From Zygnema cylindricum (taxonomy: Eukaryota > Streptophyta > Zygnematophyceae > Zygnematales > Zygnemataceae), in the NCBI GenBank assembly GCA_037447655.1, contig JBBHKE010002995.1, forward strand, positions 31,989-92,815: 60,827 nucleotides of DNA, in the 5' to 3' direction. The notes below the pieces were generated by a model. That model saw only the letters and a list, made by a program, of their open reading frames with translations, was not told where the DNA came from and searched no databases. A program made the position numbers and the translations under genes. Shown in pieces: positions 34,891-46,623 of the stretch; position 1 is the stretch's first letter; each line of letters starts with the position of its first letter.

Positions 34891-35210
34891 TAAGAAATGT
34901 TAATGACAAAGGCCATTTTATCGTTGAGCGTTGAAAGTATAATTACGTTAAATGGGAAGGAATATGAAGCAATAATCAAGAGTGTGAAGAGCGACATGGG
35001 CTCTGAGTACTCGTCCGTGAGGTTCGGCAGGTTCCTCCAAGCTGAAAAGATTGAGCACCAACTGTTGGCTCCTTACACGTTATGACGTTGGAGTAGTGGA
35101 GAGCATGAATAGGTTATTGGTCGAAACAACATTTATCATAATGGTTGTGGGCAGAACGTATTGAAAGTTCGTGGGAGAGGCTTTTAAAACCATAACGCAT
35201 ATAATAATTA
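34890..35210 (+). pseudogene. Old Copia integrase relic
   Basis: Plus-strand frame with VKSDMGSEYSSVRFGRFLQA (the integrase catalytic-core segment around the second Asp), EHQLLAPYTL, then after a frame change GVVESMNRLLVETT and a stop before KFVGEAF. The order matches Copia integrase (Asp segment, PYTP, GVAER-N). No LTRs are recognisable around it. Confidence 0.7.
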
Positions 35211-35950
35211 AATCTCTAAAAAATGATTTAAAAAACTCCATTCCATACCATAATTAAAATGGTTATAAAACTAAGTGACGGCATTTCAAAAGCATTCCAT
35301 CCAACTACGTTGCTCTCGAAAATAATAAAACATAAATCAAGCCGGTGTTAAATGCTTTAACTGCCTGAAAAGTGTTTAACACGAACAACGGTGGGCAGTG
35401 TGGCAACTTCAATTTTTGTCTCGTGTTAGGGCAACATATGTTTATCGATTAAACGTCAAAGTTCCAACTACGATATAAGGAAATGTTGACAAAATTGCAA
35501 AAGATTTTTGTCAACCATAAGTTGACAATGTTTTCTACACATTATGGGCTCGAGAGTGTTAAAAAGAAAACCAAATGATTTTCTTTTTGCATTAACGAGA
35601 TTGTTTTTTCTTATGCAGAAAAAGACACACCATATGCAATGTATGACACAAAGAATATAAACCATGCAAATCATCCTCACATCCTTCGTGAGATTGAAAT
35701 GAAGGATTTGAGATAAAAAAACAGCATTGTGCTTGGCTTGATAGTGAAATTTATTAGCACCAACTTCTTTTCGTCGACAAAAAAGATGAAGGAAGAAATC
35801 TATCGGAAACACTTTGTAATGTAATAGATTTTTTTCCATGGAAAGACAAAAAAAATATACAAAATCAAAATGCCTCCACTTCTACTTGACAAAGCTTTTT
35901 TCCAAAACGGGTGTGAAAGGTAAAATATAAATTTTTTCCCTACACTTGTA
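35211..35950. other. Spacer without recognisable gene
   Basis: A 123-codon minus-strand frame (35839-35468) has no domain character. Nothing else is visible. Confidence 0.35.
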
Positions 35951-35952
35951 TG

Positions 35953-36310
35953 TAGTGTTGGGTATCGAGGACCTTTTGTCGATATTCGATTTATATCGAA
36001 TTTCAGGTACCCGATAATCGATATATCGCTTCGATATATATCGAAAACCTAATTATCGCGATATATCGCCGATATATCGAGGCATTTTTTTTTTTCCCGA
36101 TTTTGTTTTCAAACCGGGGAGGGGGGGTATCCGTACGATTGTCTGTACAATTTCCGTACTATGACTGTACTGACACCCAGTTTTTGCGATATATATCGCG
36201 ATAATTTATGTTGGTCCCGGTACAATATATCGAGGAATCTGCTCGATCGATATTCGATATATCGAATATCGAAATTATCGCGATATGAATTTACCCGATA
36301 CCCAACACTA
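35953..36310. mobile_element. hAT-type non-autonomous element, inverted second copy of the 5771-6158 family
   Basis: 358 bp, ends TAGTGTTGGGTATCG and its complement. Same interior words as the first copy in the opposite direction, including CGATATTCGATATATCG and the C-rich run before a GTACGG cluster. The flanking octamers do not match, so the duplication has decayed or the element was moved by rearrangement. Confidence 0.82.
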
Positions 36311-36879
36311 GTTACTACTCTGTCAGATTTGCGACGCTAATCATGATGTCACGTACTTCCACGATACTAAAGAGTACAAAGTACAATAATGTTGGATTGT
36401 ATGGACAGTACAAAATTTCCATTTTTTTTTGTTTTTTGGTTAACCGACCGTAACCGACTTTTTTTTTTTTGGTGAATCAACCGACCGCAACCGCCCGACC
36501 CCCAAAATTTGGCAACTGAATCCGTTCCGGATCCGTTGCGGGCGATCGGTTAATGGTCGGTCACGGTTTCGGTTAACCGTTTGCGACCTCTGTCGCTGGG
36601 TGACGAGATGTCCACCGGAGAAGTTTAAAATGTGACAAGCGATAATATCGTTTTTTCCAAACGGAAAACACTTACACGATATTGAAAAATATAGCTAACC
36701 TTTTCCACCCTTATTTGACATCGCAAGGAGGTGCAATACGCAACACAAAGTGAAAGAGGTCCGATCAGGCACCCGAATCCGTACCCTGACCGTTACTTGA
36801 ACGCCCGCATCCGATCCGGAACGGATCCGGGTACCAAATTTTGGGGGCCAGTCGCATTCGGGCAGGTGATTAAAAAAAA
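36311..36879. repeat. GGTTAACC/CGGATCCG palindromic repeat block
   Basis: 36440-36600 repeats CCGACCGTAACCGA-like and GGTTAACCG words; 36805-36835 repeats CCGGATCCG. Similar GTTTCGGTTAACC sequence flanks the hAT-type element at 21277-22143. No gene. Confidence 0.5.
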
Positions 36880-37320
36880 AACTAAACCACGTTTGTTACA
36901 CAAATTTAGGTTTGCGCAAACAAAGATATTTGTAACAAATTTATTGTGCCCGTTCACAAAAAAAGATAAATAAACCACAACCATGTTTGTAACACAACTT
37001 TATGTTTGCAGTAACAACAATAGTGATAACAAACACTTTATTTTGTTAACCCTCACAAAAATAGTTAAAATAAATTATGAACTGTTTATAACCCAAATTT
37101 GTGTTTGCGCTAACAATAGTTTCTTGTAACAAACAATGTTTCTTATTGTTTACAAAAAGAGGAAAAAAAACCCTAAACTATGTTTGCAACAAAAATTCGT
37201 GTTTGCGTTAAAAACAAATATATTAACGAAAAACGTTTATAGTTACAGCACAAAAGAAAGTTAAAAAAAACCTTAAACCATGTTTCTAACACAAATTTGT
37301 GTTTACACTAACAAAAATCG
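36880..37320. repeat. Satellite array, block 1
   Basis: About four monomers of the roughly 101-bp satellite. Monomers share the core CATGTTTNTAACACAAATTTGTGTTTGCG. The block begins at the GATTAAAAAAAAAACTAAACC junction and ends abruptly in a monomer at 37320. Confidence 0.9.
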
Positions 37321-38165
37321 GTCGGAATTGAAGACGATGAGGATACAGGTGCAGTTATTTTAGAATTAAAACAAGCTAGAAACTTTTACAAAAATCGGTT
37401 TTAATAACAACAACTTTAGTAATTGATAACTCTCACATCAGAAAACATAACAACTTTGCAAATATACTACAATGTAGATAATAACAGGAGGAACACACAC
37501 ACAATATTATAATTAATTATGCTCAAAGATGTAATAGATATTCATAGACAAAATTACCAAAAACAACATGTACAATTTTTGATACAACAATTGTTCAAAA
37601 CCTTTAGAAAATGACTAAATCCTACTCATATACATTGAAGCTTTACTACAAAACGTACAAAGGCATACTTGCCATACATATAATAACCTATCACACCTAA
37701 TATTGTGTGTATACCCGAAATAAAAAGGTGTGTCAAACAAATAAATCCTACACTAATCAGCTGATCAAATAATGACAAGGACCACTTGAAGCGAATGTTT
37801 ACAAATACGTAGGATTCCGTATTCCACGTCATATCATCGTGTACATGGTCCTCTCTGACCATCATTTGTCAATGGTCTTTGTCCGCCGCCTGCATATCAG
37901 ATTTAGATCCGTCGATGAACTTCCACGTGTTATTTCGGTCCTCATGTGTATTCGTACACCAACAGACATATATTCCGGAATACGTTCTTTTTTGTAATGA
38001 CGCGTTCACCGCGAGTGTATTCATCTTTGTACTCCTTAGTGAGTCACTATAACACCAATTTTGGTTCATACTGAACCGAACTTATTGAATACATTATAAG
38101 TCCTGAAACTGTGTCTCCCTCACATTTTGATGCATAGAGAGGACTACAGCTTTCCAAAACAACAT
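37321..38165. other. Foreign block inside the satellite array
   Basis: About 845 bp without satellite sequence. Its left edge holds a short plus-strand acidic coding tail (EDDEDTGAVILELKQARNFY, stop at about 37390) related to one at about 49455. The minus strand has three short adjoining frames (38280-37626) with hydrophobic stretches such as IHTILGVIGYYMYGKY, but I cannot assign them. About 30 bp of a monomer is missing at the junction, so it is not a clean insertion. Confidence 0.5.
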
Positions 38166-39994
38166 ATTGTTTGCGCTTAAAAAAAAAGTAAAATAAACTT
38201 TGAACCATGTTTGTAACACAAATTTGTGTTTGCGGTAACAACAATGGTGGTAATAAGCACTTTATATTCTTAGCGCTCACAGAAATAGTTAAAATAAACT
38301 CTCAATTTTGTTTATAACTCAAATTTCTGTTTGTGCTAACAATAATTTCTTGTAATGACATATTACACTCACAAAAACAGTAAAAAAAAACCATGAACTT
38401 TGTTTGCATCACAAATTTGTGTTAATGTTAAAACAAAAATATTAACGAACAAAGTTTATTATTAACGCAAACAAAGAGATAAAATAAAAACCCTAAACCA
38501 TGTTTTTAACACAAATTTGTGTTTGCCCTATTAAAGATATTTGTAACAAATAACGTTTCTTCTTCGCACTAAAAAAAAGAGGTAAAATAAACTTTGAACT
38601 ATGTTTGTAACACAACGTTTTGTTTGCGGTAACAACACTTTATATTGTTAGCGCTCACAAAAATAGTTGAAATAAACTCTTAACCATGTTTATAACTCAA
38701 ATTTGTGTTTGCGCTAACAAACATTTGTTGTAACGAACAATGTATTTTTTTACACTCACTTAAACAACAAAAAAAAACCCTCAACTATGTTTGCAACACA
38801 AATTTGTGTTTGTGTTAACAACAAAAATATTAACGAACAAAGTTTATTGTTAACTCACACAAAGAGAGTTAAAAAAACCCTAAATCATGTTTCTATCACA
38901 AATTTGAGTTTGCGCTAACAAATATATTTACAATAAATAACGTTTATTGTTCGCGCCTACAGAAAGAGGTAAAATAAACTCCGAATTGAGTTTATATCAC
39001 AACTTTTTGTTTGCGCTAACAACAATATTGGTAACAAACACTTTATATTTTTAGTTCTCACAAAAATAATTCAAATAAACTCTCAACTACGTTTATAACT
39101 CAAATTTGTGTTTGCGCTAACAATAATCTATTGTAACGAAATACTTTTATTATTAGGCTCACAAAAGTAGTAAAAAAAAACTCTAAACTATGTTTGCAAC
39201 ACAAATTTGTGTTTGCATTATCAACAAAAATATTAAAGAAAAAAGTTTGTTGTTAACGCACATAAAAAGAGTTTCAAAAAAACCTAAACCATGTTTCTAT
39301 CACAAATTTGAGTTTGCGCTAACAATGATATTTGTAACAAAAATCGTTTATTGTTCGCGATCTCAAAAATAGGTAAAATATACCCCGAACCATGTATGTA
39401 ACACAGCCTTTTGTTTGCGCTAAAAACAATATTGATAACAAACACTTTATATTGATAACGCTCACAAAAATAGTTTAAATAAACTCTCAACCATGTTTAT
39501 AACTCAAATTTGTGTTTGCGCTAACAATAATTTATTGTAACGAATTACTTTTATTATTAGGCTCACAAAAGTAGTAAAAAGAAACCCTCAACAATGTTTG
39601 CAACACAAATTTGTGTTTGTGTTAACAACAAAAATATTAACGAACAAAGTTTGTTGTTAGCACACACAAAGAGTGTTTCAAAAAAACCCTAAATCATGTT
39701 TCTATCACAAATTTGAGTTTGTGCTAAGAAATATATTTGAAACAAACAACGTTTATTGTTCGCTCAAAGAGGTAAAATAAACTCCGAACCATGTATGTAA
39801 CACAACTTTTTGTTTGCGGTAACAACAATATTGATAACAAACACTTTATATTGCTAGCGCTCACAAAAATATTTTAAATAAACTCTCAACCATGTTTATA
39901 ACTCAAATTTGTGTTTCCACTAACAATTATTTATTGTAACGAAAAAAAAACCCTAAATCATGTTTTTATCGCAAATTTAAGTTTGTCAAAACAA
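38166..39994. repeat. Satellite array, block 2, with four-monomer higher-order unit
   Basis: Monomer types repeat in fixed order. The ACTATG/ACAATG (type c) landmark recurs at 38784, 39188 and 39591, a period of 403-404 bp. Types: a (GAACCATGTTTGTAACACAA), b (AACCATGTTTATAACTCAAA), c (CTCAACTATGTTTGCAACAC) and d (CTAAACCATGTTTCTATCAC). Types c and d begin with AACCCTMAA, close to the plant telomere repeat. No frame is coding. Confidence 0.92.
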
Positions 39995-41012
39995 AAATAC
40001 GTTGTAATTTAGAAATCTTTATTTCAGTAGATAGGGTTAAAATAACTTAGAATATTTTCTAAGTTGTGTGTTGTAATACTTACCTTAATTAGTGTTACAA
40101 TGGCAAAAGTACAATAGAATATATTGTACTTTTACGAGACACGCGTCGGCAAGAGATCGTATGCAAGTTTTACGGAGTAGCCTTGACAGTCAGCCACACG
40201 CGTCACTCAGTTGACGATTGGATTCATAGGATCAGACGAACAGGATCTGAACCGGGTATTCCGAAAATATATAGTACGGTTCGACGGTACCATCGTCGAT
40301 TGAATTTGTTCCAACGGACGTGATTCATCTGGGACCACAAGCGTGATTCACGAGGGACCACAAGCGTGATTCACGTGGGACCACAAGTGATGAACACTCA
40401 GGTGCTTCGTACTACACGACCACAGTCGGCTGGACTTTAGCGACTAACGCTGACTAAGCATCTGGAACGTTTTGTGAACAGTTCGATATCTAAAAATATT
40501 TGAATAAACATTGTTTTGTAGTTTAGTGTAATAAAAAATAGTGTTCCATTCATTAGGTTTTTGGAAAGTAGTTATTAGGGTTTTTTGAGGTACTAACGTT
40601 ACACTAACGTACAGCTAGAATACTTTGTCGTTAGTCAAGATAATAACCGCAATAAAATTTACCCAAATTAGTGTAGACCAGTAGATACACAATGTGAGTA
40701 TATAACTTAGGACTTAGCCAATTTTGTAGTATCCAGTTTTGGGAATATGATTTTCTAAGGGTAGTTTTTGGGAAACTTCCAGACATCATATCTTATGGTT
40801 TACTAGATCACTTGGGCTGCAATTTTGGGAATTGTCAGTTTACTGTATTGTGTATCACTGTGGCAATTTGAGGCATATTGGCCTTTAGAGTCATATTTTG
40901 TGTAAGCTCAAAGTTGGCTGTTGAGTAGGTGCTTGATAGCTTGTTGTTTTTCCATGTCTACTTCCACTACTACTGCTGGTTCCCCTTCGTAACGGTGGTT
41001 GTAGAACAACAA
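39995..41012. mobile_element. About 1-kb LTR-like insertion in the satellite
   Basis: Splits a type d monomer that resumes at 41013. Contains a three-unit tandem repeat of GGGACCACAAGCGTGATTCA (40320-40395), a TATATAG box near 40268 and AATAAA at 40503, the arrangement of an LTR with enhancer repeats. The right end reads TTGTAGAACAACA. No coding region, and no certain target duplication. Confidence 0.5.
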
Positions 41013-43142
41013 GATATTTGTAACAAATAATGTTATTGTTCGTGCTCACAAAAAGAGGTCAAACAAATTCCTAACCATGTTCGTAACACAACTTTGTGTT
41101 TGCGCTAACAACAATAGTCGTAACTAAGACTTTATATTGTTAGCGCTCACAAAAATAGTTCAAATAAACTCTCAACCATGTTTATAACTCAAATTTGTGT
41201 TTACGCAAACAAAATTTTTTTGTAACGAACAATGTTAATTATTACGCTAAAAAAAAGAGTAAAAAAAAACCCTCAACTATGTTTGCAACACAAATTTGTG
41301 TTTGTGTTAACAACAAAAATATTAACGAACAAAGTTTATTATTAGCGCACACAAACAGAGTTAATAAAAACCCTAAATCATGTTTCTATCACAAATTTGA
41401 GTTTGCGCTAAGAAAGATATTTGAAACAAACAACGTTTATTGTTCGCACAAAGTGGTAAAATAAACTCGGAACCCTGTATGTAACACAAATTTTTGTTTG
41501 CGCCTACAACAATATTGATAACAAACACTTTATATTGATAGCGCTCACAAAAATAGTTTAAATAAACTCTCAGCCATGTTTATAACTCAAATTTGTGTTT
41601 CCACTAATAATAATGTATTGTAACGAAAAAAACCCTTAATCATGTTTATCACAAATTTAAGTTTGCCAAAACAAAGATATTTGTAACAAATAATGTTATT
41701 GTTCGCGCTCACAAAAAGAGGTTAAATATATTCCTAACCATGTTTGCAACACAACTTTGTGTTTGCGCTTACAACAATAGTCTTAACGAAGACTTTATAT
41801 TGTTAACGCTCACAAAAATAGTTCAAATAAACTCTCAATCATGTTTATAAGTCAAATTTGTGTTTTCGCAAACAATAATTTTTTGTAACAAACAACGTTT
41901 ATTTATACCCTTACAAAAGCAGTAAAAAACCCTCAACTATGTTTGCAACACAAATTTATATTTGCGTTAACAACAAAATTATTAACGAAGAAAGTATTTT
42001 GTTAACGCACACAAAGAGAGTTTCAAAAAACCCTAAACCATTTTTTTTATCACAAATTTGAGTTTGCGCTAACAAATATATTTGTAACAAAGAAGGTTTA
42101 TTGTTTGCACTTTTATAAAAAGGTAAAATAAACTCTAAACTAGGTCTGTAACACAACTTTGTGTATGCGCTAATAACAATACTGTTAGCAAACACTTTAT
42201 ATTGCTAGTGCTCACAAAAATAATTCAAATAAACTCTTAACCATGTTTATAACACAATTTGTGTTTGCACTAACAATAATTTCTTGTAACGAACGACGTT
42301 TATTATTATGCTCACAAAAAAAGTAAATAAAAACCCTAAACTATGATTGGAACACATATCCGTGTTTGCATTATCAACAAAAATATTAATGAAAAAGATT
42401 TGTTGTTAACGCACATAAAGAGAGTTTCACAAAACCATAAACCATGTTTCTATCACAAATTTGAGTTTGCGCTAACGAAAATATTTGTAACAAACAACGA
42501 TTATTGTTCGCGCTCACAAAAAGAGGTAAATTAAACATCGAACCATGTTTGTAACACAAGTTTGTGTTTGCCCTTACAACAATAATGGTAACAAAACTTT
42601 ATGTTGTTAGCGCCCAGAAAATAGTTCAAATAAACTCTCAACCATGTTTATAATTCAAATTTGTGTTTGCACTAACAAAAATTTATTGTAAAGATGAACG
42701 TTTATTTTGACGTTCACAAACACAGTAAAAAAAACCCTAAACTATGTTTAGAACAGAAATTTGTGTTTGCGTTAGGAACAAAATATTTAACGAACAAAGT
42801 TTTTTGTTAATGAACACAAATAGAGTTAAGAAAAACCCAAAACCATGTTTATTTCACAAATTTGAGTTTGACCTAACAAAGATATTTGTAACAAATAACG
42901 TTTATTGTTCGTGCTCACAAAGTGAGGTCAAATATACTCTGAACCAGATTTATAACACAACTTTTTGTTTCCGCTAACAACAATATTGGTAACAAACACT
43001 TTACTTTGTTAGCGCCGACAAAAATAGTTCAAATAAACTCTCAACCATGTTTATAACTCAAATTTGTGTTTGCGTTAACAATAACTCCTTGTAAAAAACG
43101 ATGATTATTATCACTCTCACAAACACAGTAAAAAAACCCTAT
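41013..43142. repeat. Satellite array, block 3
   Basis: Same monomers and order. Type c landmarks at 41276, 41936, 42340 and 42741, i.e. one irregular step of 660 bp (an unequal-crossover scar) and then 404 and 401 bp. Ends at about 43142 where Gypsy-type LTR sequence begins. Short frames are repeat shadows. Confidence 0.92.
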
Positions 43143-45037
43143 GTTGTGCATGTGTCAAATAACGTGAAGATGCATGCAATATCATCAACTGTGCACTGAT
43201 AAAACCCGAATTATCACAAGCCATTGTGACAGGAATAAGACATAAAAGTGAAAATGGATAAATACAACAACAAGCAAGGTGGAAAAAAAAGATAGGTGAA
43301 CGGCTTAGCTGGTTATGGTTAGGTCGGTTTATTACTAAGCCAATGGATGACCACTAGGCCCCACGGTCTATTAATATTCCTTACATGAGTTATCCTATTG
43401 AAGACAATCGGTAACTAGACTTAACAAAAATAAATCAAAACATAAACAATTAAGAAAGCAAACGAAAACCGGAAATGCCAATATGCCAAACACTTATGAG
43501 GTTTGAGATAACCAAACCCAAAGGATGAGCATAAGACAAATAGATATGAATACACACTTACAAGAAATAAAAACAACAATATGATATTCCCAACATGCAA
43601 CTTCCACACTAATTAAAGTGTAGCCACAGTCGGGAAAGAAGTTTGTGTTATGTGGACGCGATCGAAATCCACTAAAACGGACGAAAAGAGTTGAAAGAAA
43701 ACCGTGCAGGTCTTGGCCGAAGCCGTATAGATTATTATGTAAGGCTTTACAAGAGATTGATAATGTAATAGATACTAGACGCTGCACGCTAAGGTAGAAA
43801 ATTGCCTCTAAGCTGTCCGGACAATTTTACAGAGAAAATAATGGATGCAAAAAATCTTCAATACTAAAAATTCCTGCACTTTGAAAATTGTGTGCAAGAA
43901 ACAATAAAAAATCTACTAAGTAACACCCTCTACGCCTAACAAAAATAAACCAATAGGATTGGAGCATGCTATGTAAATATTGCTTCTAGTTTGGATCCAG
44001 CCATTAGGCGGCCGAAATCCCATGCCCTGCGTTACAGAATCTATAACCTACGGATAAAAACCCTTCCTATCTACATGTGAATGCGTGAACCTCCAAATGG
44101 TTCACGACTTAAATTTGTGTAATCGCGTCGCGCTGTCAGAACTGATAGTCGGCTTTTCTGTACGTCGCATCAACGGTCCGGATGCGACATCCCGAACTTG
44201 GTATGCTTTTGTGTTGAGGACCGAAATGGTCTTTCGTGCGAAACAATGAAATTCGTCGTCGGCGGAAATTCCGAGAGATATAAGTACAGTAACATTACAT
44301 ATACGGTAAAATTGTAAGTACGGACGCGAACGGTCAGCTTCGTCGCCAGCTGAAATTACAGGAAAAATATATATGTACGGTCGACGTGAATGCGACAATA
44401 CGTCGTTGGTGGAAATTATGGCGAAAAATAAATATGTACGGTCAACGCGTACTGCGATGTAAATATGTACAGTTGACACAAACGCGAAACGTAAGTATGT
44501 ACGTTCTTGCAAAACCCAAATATGACACAAACACTAATTAGTGTGGCGACCGCTCTTCCTAATGCCTAAATATACCAAGAAAAATGCCCGCCAAGATACG
44601 ACATGAGAGCTGTCGTGCGTGTGTCAAATAACGTGAAGATGCATGCAATATCACCAGCTGTGCACTAATTAAACCCGACTTATCACAAACCATTGTGACA
44701 GGAATAAGACATAAAAGTGGAAATGGATAAATACAACAACAAGTACGGTGGAAGAAAAAGAAAGGTGGACGACTTAGCCGGTTATGGTTAGGACGGTTTA
44801 TTCCCCCCCCCTGCTCATTAGCCTGCAAAGGAGCTGGCCAACACAATGGGAAGCTCGCGACACTCGTGGCAAAACTAGTGACCATCTCGAAACCGCCAAC
44901 AATGGTGGCACCAAACACTCCATGTGAAATCCCTAATTGTAGTGATCACAAAGTAAAATGGTAGTTTCCCCGTTCGATCGATGACAAAAGGTACATGTTG
45001 TCGCCTCCGTAATTGGCATCCTCATAAGATCCATATC
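43143..45037 (-). mobile_element. Gypsy 3' region with duplicated 190-bp segment (candidate LTR starts)
   Basis: 43144-43335 and 44613-44805 are direct repeats (shared ATAACGTGAAGATGCATGCA and GGTTATGGTTAGG blocks). On the minus strand the 44805 copy follows a run of Gs (44806-44813), a polypurine tract position, so it is the likely start of the 3' LTR. 44310-44500 has about three imperfect units of 65-70 bp (TATGTACGGTCNACG...AATTATGG), enhancer-like. Exact LTR ends are not resolved; the left copy is cut by the satellite. Confidence 0.5.
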
Positions 45038-45723
45038 CTATGACAAATCTGGTAAATAACATGGAGCACAATTCTTGGAGTGCTCCGGGAACGTCCGCTT
45101 GTCCGCTCTTTGTAATCCCAACATTCCATTCGGATCCACCTCGATGATCCTTAGGATGTGTGGGGAAACATCCGTGTCCAAAGTGTCAAAGGTTTGCCTG
45201 CAAAGATACACATAGTCTCCCACCCGATAGGGCTTCTGTTGCAGCTTGTAATTGCCGCTTCGAGTGGTGGCAAACCAGAGGGTGTCCGATGCTGGGCAAT
45301 CTGCAAATTATCAAAAGCCACGGGCATTTCACGGGCGAAAAGCAAAGCACGACAAGTAAGTTTTTCCAAAAAGATTATATCACACATCAACGGAACCGGT
45401 AAGCTTGCAGCTTTTTGAATTTTGCGTCCGAGCAATGGTTGTTGCCCAAACAAAACATAATAAATGTTGAAATTGGCAAGACTAGCTTGAACATGCGATA
45501 TCCCATGGTAATGTAGCCGAGGGACTCTTCCCAAACAGAAATGTGTTTCTCTAACCAATGTTTACGTAAGGCATGCTTAAATGTCTTGACTGCCCGATCA
45601 GCCAGGCCATCGGCCTGCGGGCGATCCGGACTAGTATGACGATGATCGATAAGAGCCTCATCAATCATCACTTGAATTCTCCCCGAAATTTTGTACCTTG
45701 ATCCGTAAAAACCTCGGTTGGGG

Positions 45724-46236
45724 TGTAAGATTTCCTAAAAATCCGAGATTCGGCATGTCCCACACTTCGAAAAATTGAGCCGGCCAGGGTTCGACCTTGG
45801 GACCTTTTACTTCAGCTGCGAACGCACTACCAATGTGCCACCAGCTCGATGTATATGCTGGCGGGTCCGTACCCATTTATTATGGGCGCTTCGAGTATGG
45901 ATATTCCATATTCTACCCTGTATTGGATCGGCTTCACGTGCCAATCCAACACCCCCCCTCACGGGAAAGCTGGTCAAACCATCCGCAATCCCGCTGGCTC
46001 CGATACCATGTTAGATTTCATAGAAATCAAGGATTTGACATGTCCCACACTTAGGAAAATTGAGCCGGCCAAAGTTAAAACCTGGGACCTTTAACTTAAG
46101 CTGCGAACGCACTACCACTGTGCCACCAACTCGATATAGAGGTTGGCGGGTCTGTAACTATTTATTATGGGCGGTTGGAGTATGGATATTCCATATTTTA
46201 CCCCGTATTGGACCGGCTTGAGGTGCCAATATAACA
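45724..46236 (-). mobile_element. Complete miniature LTR retrotransposon (TRIM)
   Basis: Minus orientation. 5' LTR 46236-46013 (TGTTATATTGG...ATCTAACA), primer-binding site TGGTATCGGAGCC at 46012-46000 (one base from the initiator-Met site TGGTATCAGAGCC), internal part about 57 bp, polypurine GTGAGGGGGGG, 3' LTR about 45952-45724 (TGTTGGATTGG...ATCTTACA). Each LTR carries a tRNA-like sequence. The better one (45756-45860) has a 7-bp acceptor-like stem GAGCTGG/CCGGCTC, a perfect D arm GCAC-ATTGGTA-GTGC, and a T-arm-like hairpin with loop GTCGAAC. No coding capacity, as expected of TRIMs. Confidence 0.85.
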
Positions 46237-46623
46237 CTGGTATCGGAGCCGCCACATGTCCGCGAGCGCTGTTTGACTATAGATGTCGTTTTGTCAATTT
46301 TGGTCTGTTTAAGTGAAAGTGACGTTAGCGTGACACTATAATTAATCACCGAACTATAAACGCGTATCGTTTTGTGAATGCCTTAATGGTTAAGGCGTAT
46401 GTCTATAAAAGACTCTATGGACTTAGGTTCAAATCCTGTTTAGGGCAACATTTTGGTAATCTATCAATCTGTCTGCCTGTGTGCCTGTTTATTTCTGACT
46501 ATGGGGGCAGCCATGGTGACTCTTTCTCTTTCTTCACTCTAAAGTCTAAATTAAGAAGTGAATATAAATTACGTTTTTTCAACATAGACAAATATAGACG
46601 TAGAAAATACACACATTTTAACA
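46237..46623 (-). mobile_element. 5' half of a Copia-type LTR joined to the TRIM
   Basis: Begins TGTTAAAATGTGTGTATTTT at 46623, like the LTR at 24050, and includes the CCATGG box at about 46512 and an antisense tRNA-like module (TGGTTAAGGCG A box at 46386, GGTTCAAATCC B box at 46428). It stops at 46237 against the TRIM. Together 45724-46623 is flanked by TGGGG at 45719-45723 and 46624-46628, so the joined element seems to have integrated as one unit. Confidence 0.75.

Noticed and set aside
36880-43142. CRISPR array or coding repeats
   Set aside because: Units are about 101 bp without constant-repeat/unique-spacer structure. The organism is eukaryotic and the frames are repeat shadows.
36880-43142. 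True interstitial telomere repeats
   Set aside because: CCCTAAA-like words occur once per monomer at most and never in tandem.
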